5,668 nt of DNA from contig JAJRST010000474.1 in the NCBI GenBank assembly GCA_024278645.1, positions 1 through 5,668 of the forward strand. Direction: 5' to 3'. Of the stretch, positions 1 through 5,668 are shown one piece after another. Origin of the DNA: a bacterium (GTDB lineage Bacteria > Zhuqueibacterota > Zhuqueibacteria > Residuimicrobiales > Krinioviventaceae). The translations under genes were made by a program, and so were the position numbers. Every line of letters starts with the position of its first letter. The stretch's first letter is position 1. Below the pieces are notes generated by a model that ran no database searches, was not told the origin of the DNA, and saw only the letters and a list, made by a program, of their open reading frames with translations.

Positions 1-33
1 GATAAAGCAATCTTCCGGCAAATACCCCGCCGT
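1..33. other. Left-edge sequence with no recognised feature
   Basis: These 33 bases lie beyond the tandem repeats. No gene, promoter or convincing terminator can be seen. On the minus strand the frame is open through the repeats to the window edge, but there is no start codon with a ribosome site. Confidence 0.4.
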
Positions 34-93
34 CAAATCGTTTTGCCCGAAATCGTTTTGCCATGAATTATTTTGTCCCAAATCATTTTGTCG
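34..93. repeat. Four tandem 15-base repeats
   Basis: Four direct, contiguous units of exactly 15 bases lie at 34-48, 49-63, 64-78 and 79-93. The plus-strand consensus is approximately CAAATCRTTTTGYCC (R = A/G, Y = C/T). Units 1 and 2 are nearly identical, unit 4 differs at a few positions and unit 3 is the most diverged. The array begins 6 bases after the stop of the Mth938-domain gene. It has no inverted symmetry and no spacers, so it is neither a CRISPR array nor a hairpin terminator. It looks like an intergenic minisatellite; a protein-binding role cannot be judged from the sequence. Confidence 0.85.
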
Positions 94-99
94 TTTAAA

Positions 100-441
100 T
101 TAGCATGTCAAATGGATGGCAAGCGCCACATCGCCATCGGACGAAAGTTTGTTAAAAATTTCACAGGCGTCCGCGGATTTGCTCATGATGACTTTAATAC
201 CCCTGGCTTCAATTGCATTGATCAACCCCGGCGCCGGCTTTATAAAGCCAAAAGCGCCGGTTCCGATGACCAGCGTGTGCGGCGGCGACTGCCAAAGCGC
301 CTCCAGGTCTTGCATATCCAGTCGGTGCCCCTCGCGCCGCCGCCAGTTTTCGACAATGCGGTCAGGCAGGATGATCAGGTCTTTGGTATAGGTCCTGCCA
401 TCGATGATGATTATGCCGAAGCGATACTTTTCGATCTTCAT
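100..441 (-). CDS. Mth938-domain (DUF498/NDUFAF3-like) protein
   Basis: This small protein of 113 residues consists of a single Mth938-like domain, which spans its whole length as is usual for the stand-alone family. Visible landmarks are YRFGIIIIDGRTY (6-18), DLIILPDRIVENWRRREGH (21-39), LVIGTG (57-62) and the ending ALAIHLTC, the typical C-terminal signature. There is no signal peptide or membrane segment, so it is cytoplasmic. The family includes the mitochondrial complex I assembly factor NDUFAF3 and mammalian AAMDC, but the biochemical role of the bacterial members is not established, and none is claimed here. The ATG is 6 bases after the TAG of the membrane protein gene; the only candidate ribosome site is a weak TAGG overlapping that stop, which suggests coupled translation. 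It appears to be the last gene of the visible operon. Confidence 0.9.
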   Translation of the reverse strand: MKIEKYRFGIIIIDGRTYTKDLIILPDRIVENWRRREGHRLDMQDLEALWQSPPHTLVIGTGAFGFIKPAPGLINAIEARGIKVIMSKSADACEIFNKLSSDGDVALAIHLTC

Positions 442-447
442 GACGAC

Positions 448-1425
448 CTACCGTTTTCGTTTTTTCACCGGCGCCGCAGCGGCGGACTGCTGTTGATACA
501 GCACCGTCTCCGAGGCGTAAAAGGTCAACCTCAGCGCAATGTGCGCCAGGATGACGAGCTGCTGAATGAGGAAAACCAGCGCCAGCAAAAAAATCTGCGT
601 CGGCTGCAAAAGCGTCAGGACCAGACCGCTGACCAGCACAACAGCGACGCCGATGAGCAGCAGCAACGCATTCAAGCCGACGGTCTTGCCAAAATTGCCA
701 AAGATGAACTTGACGGCCAGCCAGATGCACAGCCAGGACGATTCCTTTTTCTCGCTAATGACGATGACTTTGGCGTAATCGAAAATCATGGTGATGAGGA
801 AAACGAGAACGAACAGGATCAAATAGCCGCCCAGGTTGACGAACCAGGCCAGCGGCTGCGACAACGAGTCGCCGACTATGCCATCGACAACGGCAAAAAT
901 GGCCGGATTGAGGAGTTTATAAAAAAGCCAGAACAGGACGAGTGCGGTCGTCGCCAGCGCGGCCAGATGGTGAAAATAAAGGCCGGCGTTGGAAAAAAAA
1001 CGTCCCGTGGTAAACGTCTTGCGTTCGTCGGCGAAAAGCGCGATGGCCCCGCCATTGAAAAAAGCGGCAAGAAAAACATAGCCCAACCCCAGCGCAAAAA
1101 CAAACCAGCCGAACGAAGCAAATTTCCCGCTGAGCAGCAATTCCAGGTTGTCGAACAACGGCGCAAAGCCGCCGCTCAGGGTTGGGCGCATGGTTTCTTC
1201 CAACCCTTTGGCGGAAAAAGAAAAGCTGCTCCACCAGGCATAGTTGAACTTAAAAGCCAGCTCATCGCGCACCGTCAGCGCACCGACCTGCTTGTGGAAC
1301 AGGATGAACAACGGCGTCGCAAAAATGGCGGCGACGCACAGGTTAACCAGGTAAATGACGCAAATCGCTTTTCTATTTTGATCGACCAGGGAAACGCCCT
1401 GTCGAAATGCATCAACAATTTTCAT
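448..1425 (-). CDS. Polytopic membrane protein of unknown function
   Basis: This protein has 325 residues and I do not recognise a named family. About six membrane segments are visible, near residues 20-43, 104-127, 149-170, 193-216, 249-272 and 276-300. The longest non-membrane stretch lies between the first two (about 44-103). A loop after the fourth segment reads DYAKVIVISEKKESSW, and the part that follows resembles bacterial membrane proteins with a DYAR-type motif before a conserved amphipathic helix. That is a recollection, not an assignment. The C-terminus is an Ala-rich then very basic tail (VKKRKR), expected in the cytoplasm. ATG 1425 is preferred over an in-frame ATG at 1512 because AAGGA lies 9 bases ahead of it, and because the longer form would overlap the peptidase continuation and add a charged leader. 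It ends in TAG, 6 bases before the next gene, so it is almost surely cotranscribed. Confidence 0.85.
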   Translation of the reverse strand: MKIVDAFRQGVSLVDQNRKAICVIYLVNLCVAAIFATPLFILFHKQVGALTVRDELAFKFNYAWWSSFSFSAKGLEETMRPTLSGGFAPLFDNLELLLSGKFASFGWFVFALGLGYVFLAAFFNGGAIALFADERKTFTTGRFFSNAGLYFHHLAALATTALVLFWLFYKLLNPAIFAVVDGIVGDSLSQPLAWFVNLGGYLILFVLVFLITMIFDYAKVIVISEKKESSWLCIWLAVKFIFGNFGKTVGLNALLLLIGVAVVLVSGLVLTLLQPTQIFLLALVFLIQQLVILAHIALRLTFYASETVLYQQQSAAAAPVKKRKR

Positions 1426-1434
1426 TTCAGAGAT

Positions 1435-1439
1435 TCCTT
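1435..1439 (-). promoter_or_regulatory. Ribosome binding site of the membrane protein gene
   Basis: AAGGA is placed 9 bases before ATG 1425, in the short gap after the second TAA (1449-1451) of the peptidase frame. It supports ATG 1425 as the start instead of the upstream in-frame ATG at 1512. Confidence 0.65.
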
Positions 1440-1448
1440 CAGCTTGGG

Positions 1449-1616
1449 TTATGAAAAGATGGCGACGGTCTCGAGCAAATGCTGCAACCAAAACAACCAT
1501 GCCGCGCCCCATCGAAATGCAACGAAACTCGAGGACTGACGATATTTTCCATTGTTGCCGACATTCACATCCAGCCAGATTTTGTGGTATGGATCCAACT
1601 CGGCCTTTTCAATTTT
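1449..1616 (-). other. In-frame C-terminal continuation of the M1 peptidase after a TAA codon
   Basis: Reading on in the peptidase frame past TAA 1617-1619 gives 55 codons before the next TAA (1449-1451). They begin KIEKAELDPYHKIWLDVN, then GNNG, then a Trp-rich hydrophobic stretch containing RWGAAWLFWLQHLLETVAIF. From memory, related exported M1 peptidases end with a similar DP-x-x-K-x-x-LDVN-x-x-NN segment and a hydrophobic tail, so this looks like the authentic C-terminus. It ends 23 bases before the start of the next gene, typical of this operon, whereas stopping at 1617 would leave 191 unexplained bases. There is no start codon suited to independent translation of this piece. It is either a remnant separated by a nonsense mutation, the result of a base error, or a readthrough extension. 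Confidence 0.75.
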
Positions 1617-3452
1617 TTATTTTCCGCTGAAATAAAAGATTTTATACGCCGCTTCGCCGTCCCACTGTTTTTCAATGGTCTCGCCGTTCTCAAAAGTGAC
1701 CAGCAGCTCCACGGGCAGCGAAATCGCACCCAGGCGCCGCACATGAACCTGCGACTCAAAGACCTCGTCGTCGTCCTTTTTTTTCTCTTCCGCTTTAATC
1801 AGCTCCATTTCATCGCCGTGGCCGGTGTAGCCTTGCAACGCGGCGGCGGGAGTCGAGACCACTTTTGTCACCGCGACATCGACGACGCCGGGTTGGTGCA
1901 GCATCTTTTCAAAGAACCAGTCCATGTTTTGCGGCGCGAATTCGTTGACTATATCGATAAAATCCTGCGGTTTGGGATGCTTGAACACATTGCGCTCGGC
2001 GTAGGTTTTCATGATTTTGTTGAAAACGGCGTCGCCGAGATAGTTCTCCAGCGTCCACAGCATGAGCGCCGGTTTTTCGTAGGCGTTGTTGCGATAGGCA
2101 TAGCGGTTCACGTAATCCCAGGAAAACCTGTCCATGAAATCAAGCGCGCCGCGCCCTCGGTGATTGTCGACAATCCAGTCGCGCGGGTCCCGGGGTACAT
2201 TCTTTAACGTGAAGGGGATGCCGAATCCCTGGCGGGCAAGGTATATCTTTGTATTGGCGCCCTCGCCATACGCCGCGAACAGGCAGCGGCTTGTGGCGTA
2301 GGTCGTGAAACCTTCATCCATCCAGGCGTTCTCGAACTCGTTGGTGCCGATCAGACCGTAAAAAAACTGATGGCCGCACTCGTGGATGGTCAGGCCCAGC
2401 GGCTGCTGCTTTCCCTTGGGCGTCAGCCAATCGACGCATGTGGTGAACAGCGTTGGATATTCCATGCCGCAGGAGTTGCTGCGCCAGACCGCATCGACGC
2501 TGGTGATTTGCGGATAGGGATAGGCGACATACCACAAGCCAAAATGTTTCAACGTATTGGCGGTGGCGTCGAAAAAGGCGTCGACATATTTTTGATGCTC
2601 CGGCATGTAAAGCAGGCGCATTTTCACGGTCGGCAAATCGGGATGCTCAAACGTGCGCACAGCCGTCTTATAGTTGGGCCAGGCGGTCCAGGCGAAATCA
2701 TGAATATTGTCCTGGCGGAAGCGCAGCGTCTTTTGTCCGTCTCCGGCGGTAGAGTCGGCGAGCACGCCCGAAGCGCCGACCACATATTCCATCGGCACGG
2801 TAACGCTCACGTCATACTCGCCATAGTCGGCAAAGAATTCCGAATTGGCGTGAAACTGGTGGCAGTTCCATTCACCGTCCATCCACACGCCGATTTTCGG
2901 TAACCATTGTGCGACGAAAAAATAGTTTTGATGATAGCCGGTTCGCGGGCCTTTGTGCGGCAGTTTGGAGATGAACTCAATATTGAGGACCACGCTTTCG
3001 CCCGGGGCGACGGATTTCGGCAACACAAGCTTCATGACCGTCTGGTCATGAGCGTTGTCGTCGTCGGGTTGCACGTAAACCGGCGTGAGCGGCGTCTCTT
3101 TGAAATTCCCCGGACTGGCAGCGACGACGGAGACGACCTCGCAATAACCCCAGCCGTCATTTTTAACGGATTCGTAGAATGACGGGCCGTCGGGGCGCTG
3201 TGCAGCCTCCAGCATAAAAGTGCTTTGCGAATTCTTGAAAGCGTTGAGGTAAAGATGAAAAAACAGCTCGCCGGTGGGGGTTGCGCCGGCGTTGGTCCAG
3301 GTCAAGGTTTCAACGCCCTCGACTGTCTTTTTTTCCGGCGACAGCTTTACATCTATTTTATAGGATACAACTTTCGGCGACTGTTGAGCCGCAGCGTGTT
3401 CAGCGGCGGACAAAAAGAGAGAGAGAAAAAGCAGGTAAATCACCTTGTTCAT
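1617..3452 (-). CDS. Exported M1-family zinc metallopeptidase (frame interrupted by TAA)
   Basis: The open frame gives 611 residues. Residues 1-22 are a signal peptide ending AEHAAA before QQ. About 30-260 form the beta-rich N-terminal domain of M1 (gluzincin) peptidases. The catalytic domain shows CGMEYP at 328-333 (the GAMEN-loop equivalent), HECGH at 357-361 with Glu358 as general base, the third zinc ligand Glu380 exactly 18 residues on (NAWMDEGF), and a likely catalytic Tyr458 in AYEKP. A charged linker (about 554-567) and a beta-rich C-terminal domain follow. It probably trims peptides outside the cytoplasm; the substrate is unknown. AGGGAG 8 bases before ATG 3452 supports the start. 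It lies 45 bases after the TPR-SPOR gene. The TAA at 1617-1619 seems premature, since the same frame carries 55 more plausible codons to 1449. If translated, the product would have about 667 residues. The family call is firm; the state of the 3' end is not. Confidence 0.93.
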   Translation of the reverse strand: MNKVIYLLFLSLFLSAAEHAAAQQSPKVVSYKIDVKLSPEKKTVEGVETLTWTNAGATPTGELFFHLYLNAFKNSQSTFMLEAAQRPDGPSFYESVKNDGWGYCEVVSVVAASPGNFKETPLTPVYVQPDDDNAHDQTVMKLVLPKSVAPGESVVLNIEFISKLPHKGPRTGYHQNYFFVAQWLPKIGVWMDGEWNCHQFHANSEFFADYGEYDVSVTVPMEYVVGASGVLADSTAGDGQKTLRFRQDNIHDFAWTAWPNYKTAVRTFEHPDLPTVKMRLLYMPEHQKYVDAFFDATANTLKHFGLWYVAYPYPQITSVDAVWRSNSCGMEYPTLFTTCVDWLTPKGKQQPLGLTIHECGHQFFYGLIGTNEFENAWMDEGFTTYATSRCLFAAYGEGANTKIYLARQGFGIPFTLKNVPRDPRDWIVDNHRGRGALDFMDRFSWDYVNRYAYRNNAYEKPALMLWTLENYLGDAVFNKIMKTYAERNVFKHPKPQDFIDIVNEFAPQNMDWFFEKMLHQPGVVDVAVTKVVSTPAAALQGYTGHGDEMELIKAEEKKKDDDEVFESQVHVRRLGAISLPVELLVTFENGETIEKQWDGEAAYKIFYFSGK

Positions 3453-3497
3453 CGCGTGTACTCCCTGTCAAATCAGTTGTAAAAACAGTTCAATGTC

Positions 3498-4298
3498 TTA
3501 CAAGCTTCTCTCCACAACCTTGTAATCCTGGAGATGAGGCTCTATGTATAACCTGGCATATTGCCGCGCTTTTTCGCGTGAATCAAAGCGTCCAAGATAG
3601 ACGAGATAATAATCGGTATTGCCCAAAGTGCGCTCGCCCACCTCCACATGCGGATAGACCTTGGAAAGCTTGAACAGCGCATTTTTCGCGCTTTCAAAAG
3701 ACTTGAAGGAGGCGACCTGGATGGAGTAATAGGTCTTTTTTTCGGGTCGGCGTTTGGGTTTCGAGACAGTTGTAGATACGCCTCCCAGGCTCTCCAGGTC
3801 GAGGATGGCATTGTCCACATAAGGGGAACGGCGGACATTTTGCACAAACGCCTTTAAAAAGAGCTTGGCGGAATCCGTTTTACCCTGCGCCAGCACGCTT
3901 TGACAATAGAGGTATTGCGCATCATCCTTGAGGTAGGATGAAGGGTAACCGCGCAGCAGCCGCGAGAAGCGCCGGCGAGCCTTTGCATAGTCTTCAATAA
4001 AAAAATAGTATTGCCCCAGGCGATAAAGCGCAAAATCGGCGTACTTTGAAGTGGGATATTTATCGGCGACGCGTTGATAAAAAACCGCCGCCGAATCTGG
4101 ATCGTTCGTGGTGTATCCCCGAAAGAACAGCACGGCGGGATCGTCGGCATGTTCCCTGGCCACTCTCGGCAGTTCCTTTTTCAGCGCGTCGTACTGCTCA
4201 TTCTTGAAATAGGATTCGAGCAGGTCGATATCCGAGGCGGCCGGCAGCATTGCGCCGGTGAACAGGAATAATGTCAATATGATGATTTTACAGCTCAC
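3498..4298 (-). CDS. Exported TPR and SPOR-domain protein
   Basis: This protein has 266 residues when started at GTG 4298. Residues 1-22 form a signal peptide (basic Lys4, a hydrophobic core, then a likely cut near PAAS/D); no lipobox cysteine is seen, so it should be soluble and periplasmic. About residues 30-165 are helical TPR-like repeats of the BamD/YbgF kind, with motifs such as ADKYPTSKYADFALYRLGQ. A basic, Pro-containing linker (about 174-188) leads to a SPOR domain at about 189-264, starting YYSIQVASF and containing YYLVYLGRF. SPOR domains bind peptidoglycan strands lacking stem peptides and often localise proteins to division sites; that role is inferred from the family. The GTG overlaps the lapB stop as GTGA and has GGAG 8 bases upstream, which is convincing evidence for this start and for coupling to lapB. 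An ATG at 4382 is in frame but would run 88 bases into lapB. Confidence 0.88.
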   Translation of the reverse strand: MSCKIIILTLFLFTGAMLPAASDIDLLESYFKNEQYDALKKELPRVAREHADDPAVLFFRGYTTNDPDSAAVFYQRVADKYPTSKYADFALYRLGQYYFFIEDYAKARRRFSRLLRGYPSSYLKDDAQYLYCQSVLAQGKTDSAKLFLKAFVQNVRRSPYVDNAILDLESLGGVSTTVSKPKRRPEKKTYYSIQVASFKSFESAKNALFKLSKVYPHVEVGERTLGNTDYYLVYLGRFDSREKARQYARLYIEPHLQDYKVVERSL

Positions 4299-5443
4299 GT
4301 GACTTTCTCCGCCGAATTCCAGGTGCGGCATTGCGGACATCGTAAAAAATAGTCGTCCTGGCGATGGCTGCATTGACGGCACTGAAACTGCACCGGCTGC
4401 TTTAGAAAAGAATCGGCAATGGCATTGGCCAATTCCGCCGAGCGTTCGAACCGCTGCAACGTGTTTTCCGCGCGGATGAGAAAAAGCCTGACTTTGAGAT
4501 TGTCTTTATCAAACTTTAACGCTCGCCGACAAAACTCCGCCGCCTTGCGAATCTCGCCTTTTTTTTCATAAATTTCGGCCAGCCCGAGATAGGCGCCGAT
4601 GTTTTCCGGCTGCGCATCGATCGCCTGTTTGTAAAGCGACTCGATGTCATCGAAATGGCCGGAATCGAACATGAAATCCTCAAAATCTTTTAGCGCCACG
4701 TCCGCGTAACGAGGCAAGGTTTGCACCAGCTTTTTCAGCTCCTTGAGCGCCGAGGCGTGACGCTCCTCGCGAACGTAACTGCGAACCAGCTCCATGTAAG
4801 CGGCAAAACAGTCCGCATCCTGCTTTATGGCGTCGCGAAAGCGGATGCGCGCTTCGTGCTCCTGGTGCAGCGCCGTAAACTGCAACCCTTGCTCAACCTT
4901 GTAGGCGGCAAGCTGCGATGACTTTTCATTTTTAGGAATGGCGCTGTTTTTACGCAAAATCTCGAACGCGCCCTGCCAATCGCCCATATCCTCGAACAAG
5001 GTCAGCTTGAACTGTTTCGCCCATTCATTCTTTTTGTCCAATTCCAGAATTTTGTCGCAAGTGGAGAGCGCCCACTTGGGCTGTTTGTTCATCTGGTAAT
5101 CGAGGGCCAGACTTTTGAGGATATTCTTTTGTTGCTCGGCGTTTAAATTGGGACGCACCAGCAGGTCGCGATGCACTTTGATGGCGTTCTCGTAGGCGCC
5201 TCGTTCTCGTAAAATATTGCCGATGAGAATGTATGCATCGATATAGTCCGTATCGCGACGCACAACTTGACGAAACTTTTCCAGCGCCAGGTCCCGGTCG
5301 CCGGCGATCAACGCCTGCAATCCGGCGATGTATTCGTTCTGTATGCTGCGGCGGCGCTTGGGCTTGCGGCGAAAAAGGACGACGACCAGCAGCACCAGCA
5401 GAACGATAAAAACAACAATGTAAATATAGGAAACAAAGTTCAT
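4295..5443 (-). CDS. lapB: LapB (YciM)-like lipopolysaccharide assembly protein
   Basis: This is a protein of 382 residues, close to the roughly 389 of E. coli LapB. Residues 4-24 form an N-terminal membrane anchor, followed by a basic stretch (RRKPKRRR). TPR-type helix pairs then fill about residues 37-340, beginning with NEYIAGLQALIAGDRDLALE, which resembles the first repeat of E. coli LapB. The C-terminus carries a rubredoxin-like metal site, CRQC and CPQC, with Cys355, Cys358, Cys369 and Cys372 and a following RTW. This combination is diagnostic of LapB. In Enterobacteria LapB works at the cytoplasmic face of the inner membrane as an adaptor for FtsH degradation of LpxC, which limits lipid A synthesis; whether it does so here is inferred. 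ATG 5443 is chosen over the in-frame GTG at 5449 because AAGGAG lies 8 bases before the ATG and only 2 before the GTG. The TGA stop overlaps the next gene. Confidence 0.9.
   Translation of the reverse strand: MNFVSYIYIVVFIVLLVLLVVVLFRRKPKRRRSIQNEYIAGLQALIAGDRDLALEKFRQVVRRDTDYIDAYILIGNILRERGAYENAIKVHRDLLVRPNLNAEQQKNILKSLALDYQMNKQPKWALSTCDKILELDKKNEWAKQFKLTLFEDMGDWQGAFEILRKNSAIPKNEKSSQLAAYKVEQGLQFTALHQEHEARIRFRDAIKQDADCFAAYMELVRSYVREERHASALKELKKLVQTLPRYADVALKDFEDFMFDSGHFDDIESLYKQAIDAQPENIGAYLGLAEIYEKKGEIRKAAEFCRRALKFDKDNLKVRLFLIRAENTLQRFERSAELANAIADSFLKQPVQFQCRQCSHRQDDYFLRCPQCRTWNSAEKVT
4307..4310 (-). promoter_or_regulatory. Ribosome binding site of the TPR-SPOR gene (supports GTG start)
   Basis: GGAG lies 8 bases before GTG 4298, inside the last codons of lapB. 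Together with the GTGA stop/start overlap it fixes an unusual GTG start and places the first residue directly before a normal signal peptide. Confidence 0.75.
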
Positions 5444-5451
5444 GCACACAG

Positions 5452-5457
5452 CTCCTT
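5452..5457 (-). promoter_or_regulatory. Ribosome binding site of lapB
   Basis: AAGGAG sits 8 bases before ATG 5443 and overlaps the TAA stop of the lapA-like gene. This spacing decides between the ATG and the upstream GTG at 5449, which would be only 2 bases from the site. The overlap suggests translational coupling of lapA and lapB. Confidence 0.75.
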
Positions 5458-5668
5458 ACTTGGACTCGTTGGATGCATCCGGCGTCGAAGGTTCGGACAA
5501 AACCGCATCTTCCACGGAAACGTTGCGCAAACGGTTTAGTTCATCTTCCAGGCTCTTCATCTTTTTATGAATTTTCCTGTTTTCGCCTTTGAGCGAAAGC
5601 ACCTGGTAGATGGAGACGCACAACCAGAAAATCATTCCGGCGATAAATGCTAAATACATGACGAGCCA
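5456..5668 (-). CDS. lapA: LapA-like membrane protein, C-terminal part (5' end outside window)
   Basis: Seventy codons are visible, ending in TAA. An ATG exists at 5659, but the frame stays open upstream to the window edge (codons for Trp, Leu, Val), so that ATG is probably internal and the gene is cut by the window. What is visible is one hydrophobic segment of about 23 residues, then a charged, coiled-coil-like stretch (GENRKIHKKMKSLEDELNRL), then an acidic, Ser/Pro-containing tail. In the LapA (DUF1049/YciS) family this is the second membrane helix followed by the cytoplasmic coiled coil; the first helix would lie beyond the edge. E. coli LapA is about 100 residues and acts with LapB in lipopolysaccharide assembly at the inner membrane. 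The assignment rests on this architecture plus the position directly before lapB, the same order as in E. coli. The sequence alone is too generic for certainty. Confidence 0.72.
   Translation of the reverse strand, partial: WLVMYLAFIAGMIFWLCVSIYQVLSLKGENRKIHKKMKSLEDELNRLRNVSVEDAVLSEPSTPDASNESK

Noticed and set aside
16..32. Possible hairpin terminator (CGGC pairing with GCCG)
   Set aside because: The stem is only 4 base pairs with a 9-base loop and no T-run, so it is too weak to call.
34..93. CRISPR array
   Set aside because: The units are 15 bases, contiguous and without spacers, and no cas gene is present.
448..1512. Longer start (ATG 1512) for the membrane protein
   Set aside because: The extra 29 residues overlap the peptidase continuation and lack a ribosome site; AAGGA lies correctly before ATG 1425.
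73..1539. A 488-codon open frame on the plus strand
   Set aside because: It is antisense to the membrane protein, the Mth938 gene and the peptidase tail. Its product is a low-complexity Gln/Arg/Asp/Glu-rich string, as expected from reading hydrophobic codons backwards, and it has no family features.
1617..1619. TAA as a reassigned sense codon
   Set aside because: Three other genes here (lapA-like, TPR-SPOR, Mth938) end properly at TAA, so a code change is not supported.
1479..2207. A 242-codon open frame on the plus strand
   Set aside because: It lies antisense to the M1 peptidase and its continuation, with no recognisable domain. The minus strand holds a well-supported gene here.
3453..3497. 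Internal promoter in the 45-base gap before the peptidase gene
   Set aside because: A TTGAAC is present, but no acceptable -10 box lies at the right distance; only the ribosome site is convincing.
3498..4382. Longer start (ATG 4382) for the TPR-SPOR gene
   Set aside because: It would overlap lapB by 88 bases, over the conserved metal-binding tail, and would bury the signal peptide. GTG 4298 has the ribosome site.

Overview
The window looks like one block of a Gram-negative bacterial chromosome. All six genes lie on the minus strand and read from the right edge leftwards. Gaps are very short (overlap of 4 bases up to 45 bases), and four of the starts have a clear AGGAG-type ribosome binding site 8 or 9 bases ahead. 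TAA, TGA and TAG all end genes here, so the standard bacterial code applies. The lapA/lapB pair implies an outer membrane with lipopolysaccharide. The style of the M1 peptidase and of the TPR-SPOR protein would fit a Bacteroidota/Ignavibacteria/Calditrichota-like lineage (FCB group), but that placement is a guess from memory of such proteins, not from a search.

Layout in transcription order: (1) 5668-5456, the 3' part of a lapA-like gene whose beginning lies outside the window; (2) 5443-4295, lapB, a membrane-anchored TPR protein with a C-terminal four-cysteine rubredoxin-like knuckle; (3) 4298-3498, an exported TPR plus SPOR-domain protein that starts with GTG inside the lapB stop (GTGA overlap); (4) 3452-1617, an exported M1-family zinc metallopeptidase, whose reading frame continues in phase after the TAA to 1449; (5) 1425-448, a six-helix membrane protein of unknown function; (6) 441-100, a small Mth938-domain protein. 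Beyond its stop are four 15-base tandem repeats (34-93).

In function, LapA and LapB are envelope proteins that in Enterobacteria tune lipopolysaccharide synthesis through FtsH-mediated LpxC turnover. The next three products are predicted to be exported or membrane proteins, so the cluster reads as a cell-envelope operon. That they share one task is inference from the tight spacing only.

The most notable observation is the in-frame TAA at 1617-1619 in the peptidase gene. The 55 codons after it are in the same frame, look like a genuine conserved C-terminal segment followed by a Trp-rich hydrophobic helix, and end 23 bases before the next gene. This is a nonsense mutation, a base-call error or, most speculatively, a readthrough site. 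I saw no CRISPR array, tRNA, rRNA, insertion sequence or phage gene. No stretch of 300 bases or more lacks a gene.
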